Shown: positions 53,233-62,726 of the stretch, one piece after another
Layout of the letters: every line of letters begins with the position of its first letter
Position numbering within the stretch: position 1 is the stretch's first letter
NCBI RefSeq assembly: GCF_013377785.1
Contig: NZ_JABXWT010000010.1
Coordinates: 62,001 to 126,000, forward strand
Source: Ruegeria haliotis
GTDB taxonomy: Bacteria; Pseudomonadota; Alphaproteobacteria; Rhodobacterales; Rhodobacteraceae
Direction: 5' to 3'
Length of the DNA: 64,000 bases
Program-made: the position numbers and the translations under genes
The notes under the pieces: model-generated
Told to the model about the DNA's origin: nothing
Databases searched by the model: none
Seen by the model: the letters and a program-made list of their open reading frames with translations, nothing else

Positions 53233-54654
53233 ATGTCTCAAGCTCCGTTTCGCCCCTTTGAGAGCGCAGTTCCGCATGACGAAGCCCTGACCATTTTGCG
53301 GTCAGCAACGGCCGGCGCCGAGGACGGAGAACTGTTCGTCGAACGGCGCAAATCCGAGTCTCTGGTCTTTGATGACGGGCGTTTGCGCACAGCCTCGTAT
53401 GACGCGTCCGAGGGATTCGGGTTGCGTGCCGTACAGAACGACGTGGCCGCTTATGCGCATTCAACCGATGTTTCCATTCCAGCGCTCAAGCGAGCTGCGG
53501 AAACCGCTCGACTGGCTGTGGGCGATGGTGGCGGAACGCTGGCCGACGCCCCGCGCGCGACCAACACGCGGCTTTATACGGACGAGGATCCAATCGAATC
53601 CGCCAGTTTCCCGGCCAAGATAGAAACCCTGCGCGAGATCGACGCCTTTGCCCGCGATTTGGATTCGCGTGTTGTCCAGGTCAGCGCCACCATTGCCGCT
53701 GCGGTGCAGGAGGTGGAAATTCTGCGCCCCGACGGCGTGCTGGTTCGCGACGTGCGCCCGATGACGCGGGTGAACGTCTCGGTCATTGTCGAACAGAACG
53801 GTCGCCGCGAAAGCGGGTCCGCGGGTGGTGGCGGGCGCGTCGGTCTGAGCGGGTTGATTGACCCCACCGATTGGCAAAACAAAGCACGCGAGGCGTTGCG
53901 GATCGCCTTGGTCAACCTGGACGCTATCCCCGCCCCGGCTGGCGTGATGGAGGTCGCGCTGGGCCCCGGATGGCCCGGTATCCTGCTGCACGAAGCCATC
54001 GGCCATGGGCTTGAGGGCGACTTCAATCGCAAGGGCAGTTCGGCCTTTGCAGGGTTGATGGGGCAGCAGATCGCCTCCAAAGGCGTGACCGTTGTGGATG
54101 ATGGCACAATTGCAGATCGGCGCGGGTCAATCACCATCGATGATGAGGGTACGCCCAGTTCGCGGACGGTCCTGATCGAGGATGGCGTCCTGACCGGATA
54201 CATGCAGGACCGCCAGAACGCGCGTCTGATGGGGGTTGCACCTACGGGCAATGGGCGGCGGCAGAGCTATGCGCATAAACCGATGCCGCGCATGACCAAC
54301 ACCATCATGCTGGGCGGGGATGCCGATCCGGCTGCGCTGGTGGCTGACATCAAGGACGGCATCTGGGCGGTTGGTTTTGGCGGCGGTCAGGTGGACATCA
54401 CCAATGGCAAGTTCGTGTTCTCCTGCACCGAGGCGTATCGGGTCGAGAACGGTAAAATCGGCGCGCCGGTGAAAGGCGCGACCCTGATCGGGGACGGCCC
54501 TTCGGCGCTGAAGCGCATTCGCGGGTTGGGCAATGACATGGCGCTGGATCCGGGTATGGGCACCTGTGGTAAGGATGGGCAATGGGTACCGGTGGGCGTT
54601 GGTCAGCCAACCGTTCTGATGGATGGGCTGACCATTGGCGGCTCTGCTGCCTGA
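53233..54654 (+). CDS. tldD: Metalloprotease TldD
   Basis: The active subunit of the TldD-TldE (PmbA) protease, which in E. coli processes microcin B17 and degrades the CcdA antitoxin. The 473-residue product has the zinc motif HEAIGH at 253-258, with RLMGVAPTGNGRRQSY and SCTEAYRVENGKIG later in the chain. The start at 53233 removes a short unsupported extension. Its partner tldE/pmbA is not in this window. A hairpin with T-tract ends the transcript. An FNR-type box overlaps the likely promoter. Confidence 0.95.
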   Translation: MSQAPFRPFESAVPHDEALTILRSATAGAEDGELFVERRKSESLVFDDGRLRTASYDASEGFGLRAVQNDVAAYAHSTDVSIPALKRAAETARLAVGDGGGTLADAPRATNTRLYTDEDPIESASFPAKIETLREIDAFARDLDSRVVQVSATIAAAVQEVEILRPDGVLVRDVRPMTRVNVSVIVEQNGRRESGSAGGGGRVGLSGLIDPTDWQNKAREALRIALVNLDAIPAPAGVMEVALGPGWPGILLHEAIGHGLEGDFNRKGSSAFAGLMGQQIASKGVTVVDDGTIADRRGSITIDDEGTPSSRTVLIEDGVLTGYMQDRQNARLMGVAPTGNGRRQSYAHKPMPRMTNTIMLGGDADPAALVADIKDGIWAVGFGGGQVDITNGKFVFSCTEAYRVENGKIGAPVKGATLIGDGPSALKRIRGLGNDMALDPGMGTCGKDGQWVPVGVGQPTVLMDGLTIGGSAA

Positions 54655-54674
54655 GTCGAAATCAGCTGAGTTCG

Positions 54675-54708
54675 GGAAGGCGCAGGGTTAACCTTACGCC
54701 TTTTCTTT
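54675..54708 (+). terminator. Terminator of tldD
   Basis: A 6-bp stem (AAGGCG with CGCCTT, with a further AGG/CCT pair inside) followed by TTCTTTT, 22 nt after the tldD stop. Confidence 0.65.
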
Positions 54709-54893
54709 TGCCGTTTCTGATCAGATCATGTTTCACGCACCGCATATCCCTCAATATCTTTTTCGTTATGAAACAATATATTGCTCGTTTTCCTATGAGT
54801 GACATCGAAAAATATTGTATATAATTTATCGCGATTCACAGGCTGTTAACCCGCGCTCCCGTAAACCAGTTTTGCAATCAGGCGGAGCATCGG

Positions 54894-56024
54894 ATGACCG
54901 AAGAGCAGCTTTCTTCCAATCACCCCCCACTCCCACCCACCACGGAAGAGGACCGGTTTTCCTGGCTCCGTCTGTTGCGTTCGCGCAAGGTTGGTCCGGC
55001 AACGTTCCGGCGTCTACTGCACGAACATGGTTCGGCGCAGAATGCGCTGGCCGCGCTGCCGGAAATGGCACGCGCCGCCGGAATCGAAGGGTATGAAATC
55101 TGCCCCCCCGGCGTGATCGAGGTGGAGCTCAAGGCCGCAAAAGCCGCCAACGCGCAGCTTTTGTGCCTTGGGACCGCCGACTTTCCCAAGGCCTTGCTTG
55201 ATGTCTCTGACGCACCGCCGCTGCTGTGGGCGATCGGTGACACATCCGCGTTGAAACGTCCCGCGATTGCCATGGTCGGCGCGCGAAACTGTTCGTCACT
55301 GGGTGCACGAATGGCGCGCGGCCTGGCGAAAGAACTGGGAGAGCGGGGATACATCGTTGTCTCCGGTCTGGCTCGCGGAATCGACACGGCCGCCCATCTG
55401 GCCGCGGTTGATTCCGGCACAGTGGCCGTTATGGCCGGCGGTGTCGACGTCATCTATCCGGCAGAAAACACCGATCTGGCACGCAACATCGAGAAAGCGG
55501 GGCTGCGGCTGTCAGAACAGCCCATAGGCGTGACACCTCAGGCCAGACATTTCCCCCGCCGTAACCGCATCATCTCGGGTTTGGCACAGGCGGTGGTCGT
55601 GGTGGAGGCAGCGGCAAAGTCCGGCAGCCTGATCACCGCGAGGGATGCGCTGGATCAGGGGCGCGAGGTTCTGGCGGTTCCGGGTCATCCATTCGATGCG
55701 CGGGCCGCCGGGTGCAATTTGTTGATCCGCGATGGCGCGACATTGGTGCGATCAGCCGAGGACATCATCGACGCCTTGCCACAGCAACAGGAATCCGAGC
55801 GGCAAACCGCTGTCCCGTCAGAAATCGATGTGCAACCGGCGGCAACGCCCGCCGCGCTGCATCGCGAGATTCTGACGCGACTTGGCCCCTCACCCATCGC
55901 CGAGGACCAATTGATCCGAGACATTGCGGCGACTGCTGGCGAAATTGGACCGGCGTTAGTCGATCTTGAACTCGACGGGCGCATTCAAAGACAGCCGGGC
56001 GGATTACTGTCTCTGACGGCCTGA
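54894..56024 (+). CDS. dprA: DNA-processing protein DprA
   Basis: Binds incoming single-stranded DNA and loads RecA in transformation; present also in bacteria not known to be competent. The 376-residue product has the DprA Rossmann fold: VGARNCSSLGARMARGLAKE near residue 125, VVSGLARGIDTAAH near 155, FPRRNRIISGLAQAVVVVEA near 220, and a C-terminal winged-helix domain (about 310-375). GGAG lies 7 nt before the ATG. The dprA-topA order is common in alphaproteobacteria. The promoter region is unusually AT-rich. Confidence 0.95.
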   Translation: MTEEQLSSNHPPLPPTTEEDRFSWLRLLRSRKVGPATFRRLLHEHGSAQNALAALPEMARAAGIEGYEICPPGVIEVELKAAKAANAQLLCLGTADFPKALLDVSDAPPLLWAIGDTSALKRPAIAMVGARNCSSLGARMARGLAKELGERGYIVVSGLARGIDTAAHLAAVDSGTVAVMAGGVDVIYPAENTDLARNIEKAGLRLSEQPIGVTPQARHFPRRNRIISGLAQAVVVVEAAAKSGSLITARDALDQGREVLAVPGHPFDARAAGCNLLIRDGATLVRSAEDIIDALPQQQESERQTAVPSEIDVQPAATPAALHREILTRLGPSPIAEDQLIRDIAATAGEIGPALVDLELDGRIQRQPGGLLSLTA

Positions 56025-56214
56025 TCGTCAAAGCCAAAAGATCGCGTATTTCTAATCAGCGCGCCCTGCACCGTGGTCTTATTTGTGACGCATAGAGCTG
56101 AAATCATACCCGAAATCGATACCCGAAAGGAACGCATTGACAATTCCGTCTTGCCGCACACATTTTGCACGGCCATATAAGGCGCCCAATCCGTCGAGCG
56201 AGGTTTTCATTTAA

Positions 56215-58857
56215 ATGCCTGTAGTTGTTGTAGAATCTCCGGCCAAAGCAAAAACGATCAACAAATATCTTGGCCCCGACTACACGGTTTTGGCCTCATA
56301 TGGCCATGTCCGGGACCTGCCGCCCAAGGACGGATCGGTCGATCCCGAGCACGAATTCTCGATGAAATGGGAAGTTGGCGTCGACAGTCGCAAACATGTC
56401 AAAGCCATCGCCGACGCGCTGAAAGAAGACAATGCTCTGATCCTCGCCACTGACCCCGATCGCGAGGGCGAAGCGATCAGCTGGCACTTGCAAGAGGCGC
56501 TGACCAAGCGCCGCTCGATCAAGAAAGACACGCCGGTCAGCCGGGTCACCTTCAACGCCATCACCAAGGATGCGGTGACACAGGCGATGCAGAACCCGCG
56601 ACAGGTCGACATGCCCTTGGTCGAGGCCTATCTGGCTCGTCGTGCGCTGGACTATCTGGTGGGCTTCAATCTATCCCCGGTTCTTTGGCGCAAGCTGCCC
56701 GGCGCAAAATCTGCGGGCCGTGTGCAATCCGTCTGCCTGCGCCTGATCGTCGAGCGCGAGATGGAGATTGAGGCGTTCAAACCGGTGGAATATTGGTCGG
56801 TGCGCGCCTTGTTCGAAACACCACGTGGTCAAACCTACGAGGCGCGCCTTGTAACGCTGGCTGGCAAGAAGCTGGACAAGCACGATCTGTCCAATGCGAC
56901 GCAAGCAGAGCTTGCGGTGCAGGCGATCACCAGCCGTGCGCTGAGCGTTATCTCGGTCGAAGCCAAGCCCGCCGCGCGGAACCCTAGCGCACCGTTCATG
57001 ACGTCGACCCTGCAGCAAGAGGCAAGCCGTAAATTTGGCATGGGCGCGCGCCATTCGATGCAGGTGGCGCAGCGGCTATATGAGGCCGGGTACATTACCT
57101 ATATGCGAACCGATGGTATCGACATGGCACCCGAGGCCGTTACCGCGACACGCGAAACGATTGCGGATCGCTATGGCACAGAATACGTGCCGGATAGTCC
57201 TCGTATCTACAAGAACAAAGCAAAGAACGCGCAGGAGGCCCACGAGTGTATCCGTCCGACGGATATGAACCGGGACGCCAAGGCGCTGAAGATCACGGAT
57301 GAGGATCAACGTAAGCTGTATGATCTGATCTGGAAACGCACCATCGCCTGTCAGATGGCGGCCGCCCGGTTGGAACGCACCACGGTCGAAATCGGCAGCG
57401 ATGACAGTCAGGTCGGCCTGCGGGCCACCGGTCAGGTTGTGCTGTTCGATGGATTCATGCGCGTTTACGAAGAAGGTCGCGACGATGTAACCGACGACGA
57501 TGAAAAGCGCCTGCCGCAAATCATGCAAGGCGACCCGGCGCCCTTTTCCAAGACCTCGCTGCGCGATCAGTTCGCCAAAGCGACCAGCGACGGCACGGAT
57601 GGCAAAGTCGCGAAACAGGCCGTTCTGGCGGACAACGAATCCGTTCTGGCACTGCAACACCACACCCAGCCGCCGCCACGCTATACCGAGGCGACGTTGG
57701 TCAAGCGAATGGAAGAGCTGGGGATCGGGCGACCCTCGACCTATGCCTCGGTCGTGACCACGATTCAGGACCGCGAATATGTGCGCAAGGACAAGAACCG
57801 GCTGATCCCCGAGGAAAAGGGTCGGATCGTCACGATCTTTCTGCTGAACTTCTTCCGCCAATACGTGGGTTATGAGTTCACCGCCAATCTGGAAGAGCAA
57901 CTGGATGATGTCAGCGCCGGTGGTCGTGACTACAAGGAGTTACTGAGCAAATTCTGGCGTGACTTCTCGGCAGCCATTGGTGAGACGTCGGAATTGCGGA
58001 TCTCCGAAGTGCTGGACAAGCTGGATGAGGCGCTGGCGCCTCAGCTGTATCCGCCTCGCGAAGACGGGTCCGACCCCCGTGTCTGCCCAAAATGCGGCTT
58101 GGGTCAGTTGCATCTGAAAACCTCGCGCACAGGCGGATTCGTCGGCTGCGGCAATTATCCCGAATGCAACTATACGAGGCCCATCGCTGGTGAGGGTGCA
58201 CAGGGCGAAGAACGCTTGCTGGGAGAAGATGCGGGTGACGACATCTGGCTGAAATCCGGACGCTTTGGTCCTTATGTCCAGCGCGGCGAATCCACCCCCG
58301 AGAACAAGAAGCCACCGCGCGCCTCGCTGCCGCGCGGCTGGAGCAAGGATGACATCGATCTGGACAAAGCGCTGACGCTGCTCAGCCTGCCGCGTCAGAT
58401 CGGCGAGCATCCCGAGGGCGGCATGATCACCTCAAACTTTGGGCGGTTCGGACCTTACCTGATGCATCAGTTGGCGGATGAGGCAAAGCCGGTCTATGCC
58501 AACCTGAAAGATCCGAATGACGTCTTCGAGATTGGTATGAACCGGGCTGTCGAATTGCTGGCCGAAAAGCGCGCCAATCCGGGACGACGTGGACAGGCAG
58601 CGGCAAAACCCTTGAAGGAACTGGGTGAACATCCCGATGGCGGCGCGATTCAGATATTGGACGGGCGGTATGGGCCTTATGTGAAATGGGAAAAGGTCAA
58701 CGCAACCTTGCCCAAGGACATCAAGCCCGAGGATGTGACGCTGGAAATGGCCGTCGGGTTGGCCAATGAAAAGGCGTCCAAGAAGGGGACGAAAAAGAAA
58801 GCGGCCCCCAAAAAGAAGGCGGCGGCCAAGAAGACAACCAAGAAAGCCGCGTCCTGA
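56215..58857 (+). CDS. topA: DNA topoisomerase I
   Basis: Relaxes negative supercoils. The 880-residue type IA enzyme has the Toprim domain (VVVESPAKAKTINKYLG at the start, LATDPDREGEAISWH near residue 80) and active-site Tyr296 in ITYMRTDG. The C-terminal part has one zinc-ribbon (CPKCGLGQLHL...CGNYPEC near 625-660), three repeats with a GRFGPY/GRYGPY core, and a Lys/Ala-rich tail (from about 857). The first residues VVVESPAKA confirm the start at 56215. Follows dprA with a 190-nt gap. Confidence 0.97.
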   Translation: MPVVVVESPAKAKTINKYLGPDYTVLASYGHVRDLPPKDGSVDPEHEFSMKWEVGVDSRKHVKAIADALKEDNALILATDPDREGEAISWHLQEALTKRRSIKKDTPVSRVTFNAITKDAVTQAMQNPRQVDMPLVEAYLARRALDYLVGFNLSPVLWRKLPGAKSAGRVQSVCLRLIVEREMEIEAFKPVEYWSVRALFETPRGQTYEARLVTLAGKKLDKHDLSNATQAELAVQAITSRALSVISVEAKPAARNPSAPFMTSTLQQEASRKFGMGARHSMQVAQRLYEAGYITYMRTDGIDMAPEAVTATRETIADRYGTEYVPDSPRIYKNKAKNAQEAHECIRPTDMNRDAKALKITDEDQRKLYDLIWKRTIACQMAAARLERTTVEIGSDDSQVGLRATGQVVLFDGFMRVYEEGRDDVTDDDEKRLPQIMQGDPAPFSKTSLRDQFAKATSDGTDGKVAKQAVLADNESVLALQHHTQPPPRYTEATLVKRMEELGIGRPSTYASVVTTIQDREYVRKDKNRLIPEEKGRIVTIFLLNFFRQYVGYEFTANLEEQLDDVSAGGRDYKELLSKFWRDFSAAIGETSELRISEVLDKLDEALAPQLYPPREDGSDPRVCPKCGLGQLHLKTSRTGGFVGCGNYPECNYTRPIAGEGAQGEERLLGEDAGDDIWLKSGRFGPYVQRGESTPENKKPPRASLPRGWSKDDIDLDKALTLLSLPRQIGEHPEGGMITSNFGRFGPYLMHQLADEAKPVYANLKDPNDVFEIGMNRAVELLAEKRANPGRRGQAAAKPLKELGEHPDGGAIQILDGRYGPYVKWEKVNATLPKDIKPEDVTLEMAVGLANEKASKKGTKKKAAPKKKAAAKKTTKKAAS

Positions 58858-58960
58858 TACGTTGGTAGGTAGAAATACCACCTAGCCCTTGGTTTCATTG
58901 ACTTCCCAATGACGTGGCGGCACAACCTGCGCCATCACCATGTCATTGGGGGAGTTTTTC

Positions 58961-59665
58961 ATGAAAAAAATCTACGGCAACGCCGCCGAGGCGCTCGACG
59001 GGCTGCTGCATGACGGCATGTTCATCGCAGCAGGCGGGTTCGGCCTGTGCGGTATTCCCGAACTGCTGCTTGAGGCAATCAAGGACGCTGGCACGCAGGA
59101 CCTGACCTTTGCGTCCAACAATGCCGGGGTCGATGACTTCGGCATCGGTATCTTGCTGCAAACCAAGCAGGTCAAAAAAATGATCAGCTCTTACGTCGGC
59201 GAAAACGCGGAATTCATGCGTCAATATCTGGCCGAGGAGCTGGAGCTGGAATTCAACCCACAAGGCACGCTGGCCGAGCGTATGCGCGCCGGAGGCGCGG
59301 GCATTCCGGGGTTCTACACCAAAACTGGCGTGGGCACCGTGATCGCCGACGGCAAAGAGCACAAGGACTTCAACGGCGAGACCTACATTATGGAAGAAGG
59401 CATCTTTGCCGACCTCGCCATTGTCAAAGCGTGGAAGGCCGATGACACCGGCAACCTGGTGTTCCGCAAGACAGCCCGGAACTTCAATGTACCGGCTGCG
59501 ACCTGTGGCAAAATCTGTGTCGCCGAAGTTGAAGAGATCGTCCCGCGCGGCTCGTTGGACCCGGATTCGATCCACCTGCCCGGCATCTATGTGAACCGCA
59601 TCGTTCAGGGCAGCCACGAGAAGCGCATCGAACAGCGCACCACCCGTAAGACGGAGGAAGCATAA
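58961..59665 (+). CDS. scoA: 3-oxoacid CoA-transferase subunit A
   Basis: With ScoB it moves CoA from succinyl-CoA to acetoacetate or a related 3-oxoacid. The 234-residue subunit A has GGFGLCGIPE near residue 25 and RMRAGGAGIPGFYTKTGVGT near 108, both family marks. GGGGGAG lies 7 nt before the ATG at 58961. Its TAA overlaps the scoB ATG by one base (TAATG). Confidence 0.95.
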   Translation: MKKIYGNAAEALDGLLHDGMFIAAGGFGLCGIPELLLEAIKDAGTQDLTFASNNAGVDDFGIGILLQTKQVKKMISSYVGENAEFMRQYLAEELELEFNPQGTLAERMRAGGAGIPGFYTKTGVGTVIADGKEHKDFNGETYIMEEGIFADLAIVKAWKADDTGNLVFRKTARNFNVPAATCGKICVAEVEEIVPRGSLDPDSIHLPGIYVNRIVQGSHEKRIEQRTTRKTEEA

Positions 59666-60291
59666 TGCCCTGGGACCGCAATCAGATGGCCGCACGCGCG
59701 GCGCAAGAGCTGGAAGACGGCATGTATGTGAACCTCGGCATCGGCATTCCGACGCTGGTGGCGAACTATGTGGGTGACAAGGACATCACACTGCAATCCG
59801 AGAACGGCATGCTGGGCATGGGCCCCTTTCCCTTTGAAGGCGAAGAGGACGCAGACCTGATCAACGCAGGCAAGCAGACGATCACCGAACTGTCCCGCAC
59901 CTCGTACTTCGATAGCGCGACTTCGTTCGCCATGATCCGCGGCGGCAAGATCGCTGCTGCTGTACTGGGTGCTATGGAAGTGGATGAAGAGGGTGATCTA
60001 GCCAACTGGATGATCCCAGGCGTGCTGGTCAAAGGCATGGGCGGTGCTATGGACCTGGTGGCCGGTGTCGGTCGCGTGATTGTAGTGATGGATCACACCA
60101 ACAAGCATGGCAAATCCAAACTGCTGAAGAAATGTACTCTGCCCCTGACCGGCAAACGCGTTGTGAACCGCATCATCACCAATCTGGGCGTTCTGGACGT
60201 TGTCGAGGGCGGCTTGAAGATAGTCGAGATCGCCGAAGGTGTCACCGAAGACGAAATTCGCGCAGCGACCGAGGCGAATGTCGTCAATTGA
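59665..60291 (+). CDS. scoB: 3-oxoacid CoA-transferase subunit B
   Basis: The catalytic subunit of the CoA-transferase. The 208-residue product has the active-site Glu46 in LQSENGMLGMGP, which forms the glutamyl-CoA intermediate, and GGAMDLVAGVGRVIVVMDH near residue 130. Probably used for ketone body or PHB-linked carbon use, by family knowledge. A strong terminator follows immediately. Confidence 0.96.
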   Translation: MPWDRNQMAARAAQELEDGMYVNLGIGIPTLVANYVGDKDITLQSENGMLGMGPFPFEGEEDADLINAGKQTITELSRTSYFDSATSFAMIRGGKIAAAVLGAMEVDEEGDLANWMIPGVLVKGMGGAMDLVAGVGRVIVVMDHTNKHGKSKLLKKCTLPLTGKRVVNRIITNLGVLDVVEGGLKIVEIAEGVTEDEIRAATEANVVN

Positions 60292-60304
60292 TCTGGCTTG
60301 ACTA

Positions 60305-60341
60305 AAAAAGGGGCCCGCCGGATCTGGCGGGCCCTTTTTTA
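60305..60341 (+). terminator. Bidirectional terminator between scoB and the lytic transglycosylase gene
   Basis: A 9-bp GC stem (GGGCCCGCC with GGCGGGCCC) and 6-nt loop, flanked by A-run and T-run. The right end overlaps the TAA of the minus-strand gene. Confidence 0.93.
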
Positions 60342-61205
60342 GTTCAAGTTTTGAAATACACACCCATCCGAAACAAGATCAGGTGGTGTTGCGCACAGCG
60401 CGCGCGCGATTTGAAAGGCGGCAAGAACCTTGGGAACGTAGTCACGGGTTTCGGCATAAGGCGGTACGCCATCGTGTTTTCGCACAGACCCCTCGCCCGC
60501 ATTATACCCGGCCAGAACCAGAATCGGATCATCTCCGAACTCTTCCATCAGCCAATTGAGGTATTTTACCCCGCCCGCAATGTTCTGAGCTGGCTGAAGG
60601 CTGTCTTCCACTCCAAACCGGGCAGCCGTGGCCGGCATCAATTGCATCAACCCCTGTGCGCCCGCGGAACTGACTGCATCCACGCGTCCGGCTGATTCCA
60701 CCGATATCACCGCCAAGACCAAAGCAGGCGAGACTTTGGTGCCAACGGTCGAACGCAGAATTTCAACTCCCTGCTGTTGGGCAATATTTTGTAGAGTTTG
60801 CAAACGCGGCGACACCACGCTGGTCGCTGCAAGAGCGTTTATTGCGTCGTCCAGCCGCCAGGCTCCGGCTTGCGCCAATTCCGGCGATATCTTCTCCCAG
60901 AACGCCTTGTACGACCCTTTTGGCACGTCTTTCACTCCCGCGTCCGGCGCGTTGGGCGGTGTCACCTTGGTTCGTGCAATGATTTCCGGCACAATCAATT
61001 CAGTACCTGTACTGGGCGCGGACGGGCTGGAAGCGTGCTGCTCAGGTGTGATCTGCACGTTCACACGCGGTCGCTCACCCGGTTTGGGGGCCTTGATCCG
61101 CTTGTAAACACCGCGTGGCTCGACTTCGGTCGCGGCCACCGGTGCGACGCCTACCGAAAGCAACGCCAACATGCCGGCGCATTTAAGTGCGTCCCGGAGA
61201 TTCAT
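60339..61205 (-). CDS. Lytic transglycosylase (SLT domain)
   Basis: A 288-residue exported enzyme that cleaves peptidoglycan with formation of anhydromuramic ends. A signal peptide (to about residue 26) is followed by a Pro-rich linker and the SLT fold. The catalytic Glu170 is in VISVESAGR, then SAGAQGLMQLMPATAARFGV near residue 180 and AGYNAGEG near 240. I start at 61205 (GAGGCAGG upstream); five codons more, to 61220, are possible. It lies next to the Flp/Tad pilus locus; a wall-opening role for the pilus is possible but not shown. Confidence 0.92.
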   Translation of the reverse strand: MNLRDALKCAGMLALLSVGVAPVAATEVEPRGVYKRIKAPKPGERPRVNVQITPEQHASSPSAPSTGTELIVPEIIARTKVTPPNAPDAGVKDVPKGSYKAFWEKISPELAQAGAWRLDDAINALAATSVVSPRLQTLQNIAQQQGVEILRSTVGTKVSPALVLAVISVESAGRVDAVSSAGAQGLMQLMPATAARFGVEDSLQPAQNIAGGVKYLNWLMEEFGDDPILVLAGYNAGEGSVRKHDGVPPYAETRDYVPKVLAAFQIARALCATPPDLVSDGCVFQNLN

Positions 61206-61558
61206 TTTTGCCTGCCTCATGTTTTCGTTTTAGGCGATTTGAACCCCGAATCTTCCCGTAAGGCCAGAAAAACAAAGCGAAATGGGGCAATTTCGCCTCA
61301 TTTGGCGCAATTTTGCATCGCCTCATCATCCAGAAATCATTTTGGCATAATTTTTTATTGTTTACTTTCAGTATCTTGGTGAACTCACTACCAAAAAGTT
61401 AAACCTCAGGGAAAAAAATCGGTGTTTGGCCCAATTCCTGCCACGCGTGAAGGGCAAACATAGTCCCATACCGAGACGGACGGGAGCGGACTGAGAGAGA
61501 AAGCTCTGGAAGACGCCGAGGTTCAATAGACTTTAAGATCCTTTAGGAGGGACACAAC
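61206..61558. other. Promoter region upstream of the first Flp pilin
   Basis: An AT-rich stretch of 353 bases. It holds an inverted repeat (GCGAAAT with ATTTCGC, 61277-61296) and two copies of CGCCTCAT 25 nt apart (61294-61301, 61319-61326), which may be regulator sites. A segment at 61428-61444 resembles 62041-62055 upstream of the second pilin. No gene is seen. Confidence 0.45.
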
Positions 61559-61792
61559 ATGATCAAATTCATCAAAAATTTCCGCAAAGACGAAGACGGC
61601 GCCGTAACAGTTGACTGGGTTGTTCTGACCGCAGCAGTTATCGGCCTGGCAGCAGTTGCATACCAGCAGATCGAAGCAGGCGCGACCGGCTTGGCGACCG
61701 ACGTCAACACCGCTCTGACCTCGGCAACCATCTCGACTGGTGACCGCACTGGCGCAGCTGGTGGTATCACCGGCGAAGGCACCAACAACTAA
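61559..61792 (+). CDS. Flp family type IVb pilin
   Basis: A 77-residue prepilin of the Flp type for tight-adherence (Tad) pili. The short basic leader (MIKFIKNFRKDEDG) ends in Gly14, followed by AVTVDWVVLTAAVIGLA, the hydrophobic assembly helix. Cleavage by the TadV/CpaA peptidase is expected after Gly14. Position 5 of the mature protein is Asp in place of the usual Glu. AGGAGG precedes the ATG. Its own terminator follows, allowing higher expression than downstream genes. Confidence 0.93.
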   Translation: MIKFIKNFRKDEDGAVTVDWVVLTAAVIGLAAVAYQQIEAGATGLATDVNTALTSATISTGDRTGAAGGITGEGTNN

Positions 61793-62151
61793 GTCTGAAT
61801 TCCAATTCAGAATTGAAGCCGCGCCAGTTTTGGCGCGGTTTTTTGTGTCTGATCAGACACCTATTTGCGCATAGATTTTCGACTATCCCCCTTGCGTTTC
61901 AACTGCATCATGAACGGCCTACCCTAGGGTTAACAGCCGCCCTGCCAGGCTGACTATCAAGTTCAACTTAACTCGATGAGCGAAGTACACTTCCAACTGA
62001 GGTCGAAAAACACTGAATTTGGCGAGAAATCCTATATTTAGCCCCATTTCCGCCATCCGGACCAAGCAAAAGTAACCAAGACGTGAGAAACAGCGACAGC
62101 CGGTAAAACCAATTGAGTCGCAAGGTGAATATGCGTTCGGAGGGACTAAAG
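61793..62151. other. Gap between the two pilin genes
   Basis: A 359-base gap. It contains the first pilin's terminator (61816-61845) and, towards the second pilin, a likely promoter. A short GCCCCATTTCCGCCA (62041-62055) resembles a segment before the first pilin. No gene or RNA is evident. Confidence 0.45.
61816..61845 (+). terminator. Terminator of the first Flp pilin gene
   Basis: An 8-bp stem (CCGCGCCA with TGGCGCGG), 4-nt loop, then a run of six T. It lies 24 nt after the stop. Confidence 0.93.
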
Positions 62152-62454
62152 ATGTTCAGGTTTTTAAAGAATTTCCACACCAAGGACGACGGGGCAGTCA
62201 CGGTCGACTGGGTTGTGCTGACCGCCCTGATCATCGGCTTGGGGGCTGCACTCTTTTTCGCCATTCAAAACGCCACAAACAGTTTTAGTGGGAATGTAAA
62301 CACAGCGTTGACCACGGCGACGATCAGCACCGGAGACAATGACACCGCAGGCGGAGTCGTATCTGCAGGCACTGCAGGCGGTAGCGGGTCTTCTTCGGGA
62401 GGCTCGGGTGGCGGATCCTCTTCTGGGGGAAGCTCGGGCGGAAGTGGCGGTTAA
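62152..62454 (+). CDS. Second Flp-type pilin with Gly/Ser-rich tail
   Basis: A 100-residue prepilin clearly related to the first: leader MFRFLKNFHTKDDG, then AVTVDWVVLTALIIGLG, again with Asp at mature position 5. The two share VNTAL, then ATISTGD, just after the helix. From about residue 58 it carries an extra Thr/Gly/Ser-rich tail ending in many SGG units (about 40 residues) that the first lacks. GGAGGG lies 8 nt before the ATG at 62152. It may be a minor pilin or a tip or spacer variant. Low-complexity tails such as this can change fast by repeat slippage. Confidence 0.9.
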   Translation: MFRFLKNFHTKDDGAVTVDWVVLTALIIGLGAALFFAIQNATNSFSGNVNTALTTATISTGDNDTAGGVVSAGTAGGSGSSSGGSGGGSSSGGSSGGSGG

Positions 62455-62726
62455 CACTCCGAGTCCTTTCAGTTAAACTGCGAAATGCACTTAAAATGCT
62501 GCGGTCGAGAGAGCCGCAGCATTCTGCTGTTAACTCGGCTGCTTTGAGTTTTGACGTGAGAATTCATGTCATCAGATCGAACATCGCCGGAATTGCCCTC
62601 GGAAAATCTGAGCAGAAGAAGCTATTTGTCCCACATTTCGACACAATTGCAGTTTAGAAATTACGCTGTTTCAATGCGACCCTATGGTCGCTAAGTGTTC
62701 GACAAGACCAAACAAGAGGTGCATGC

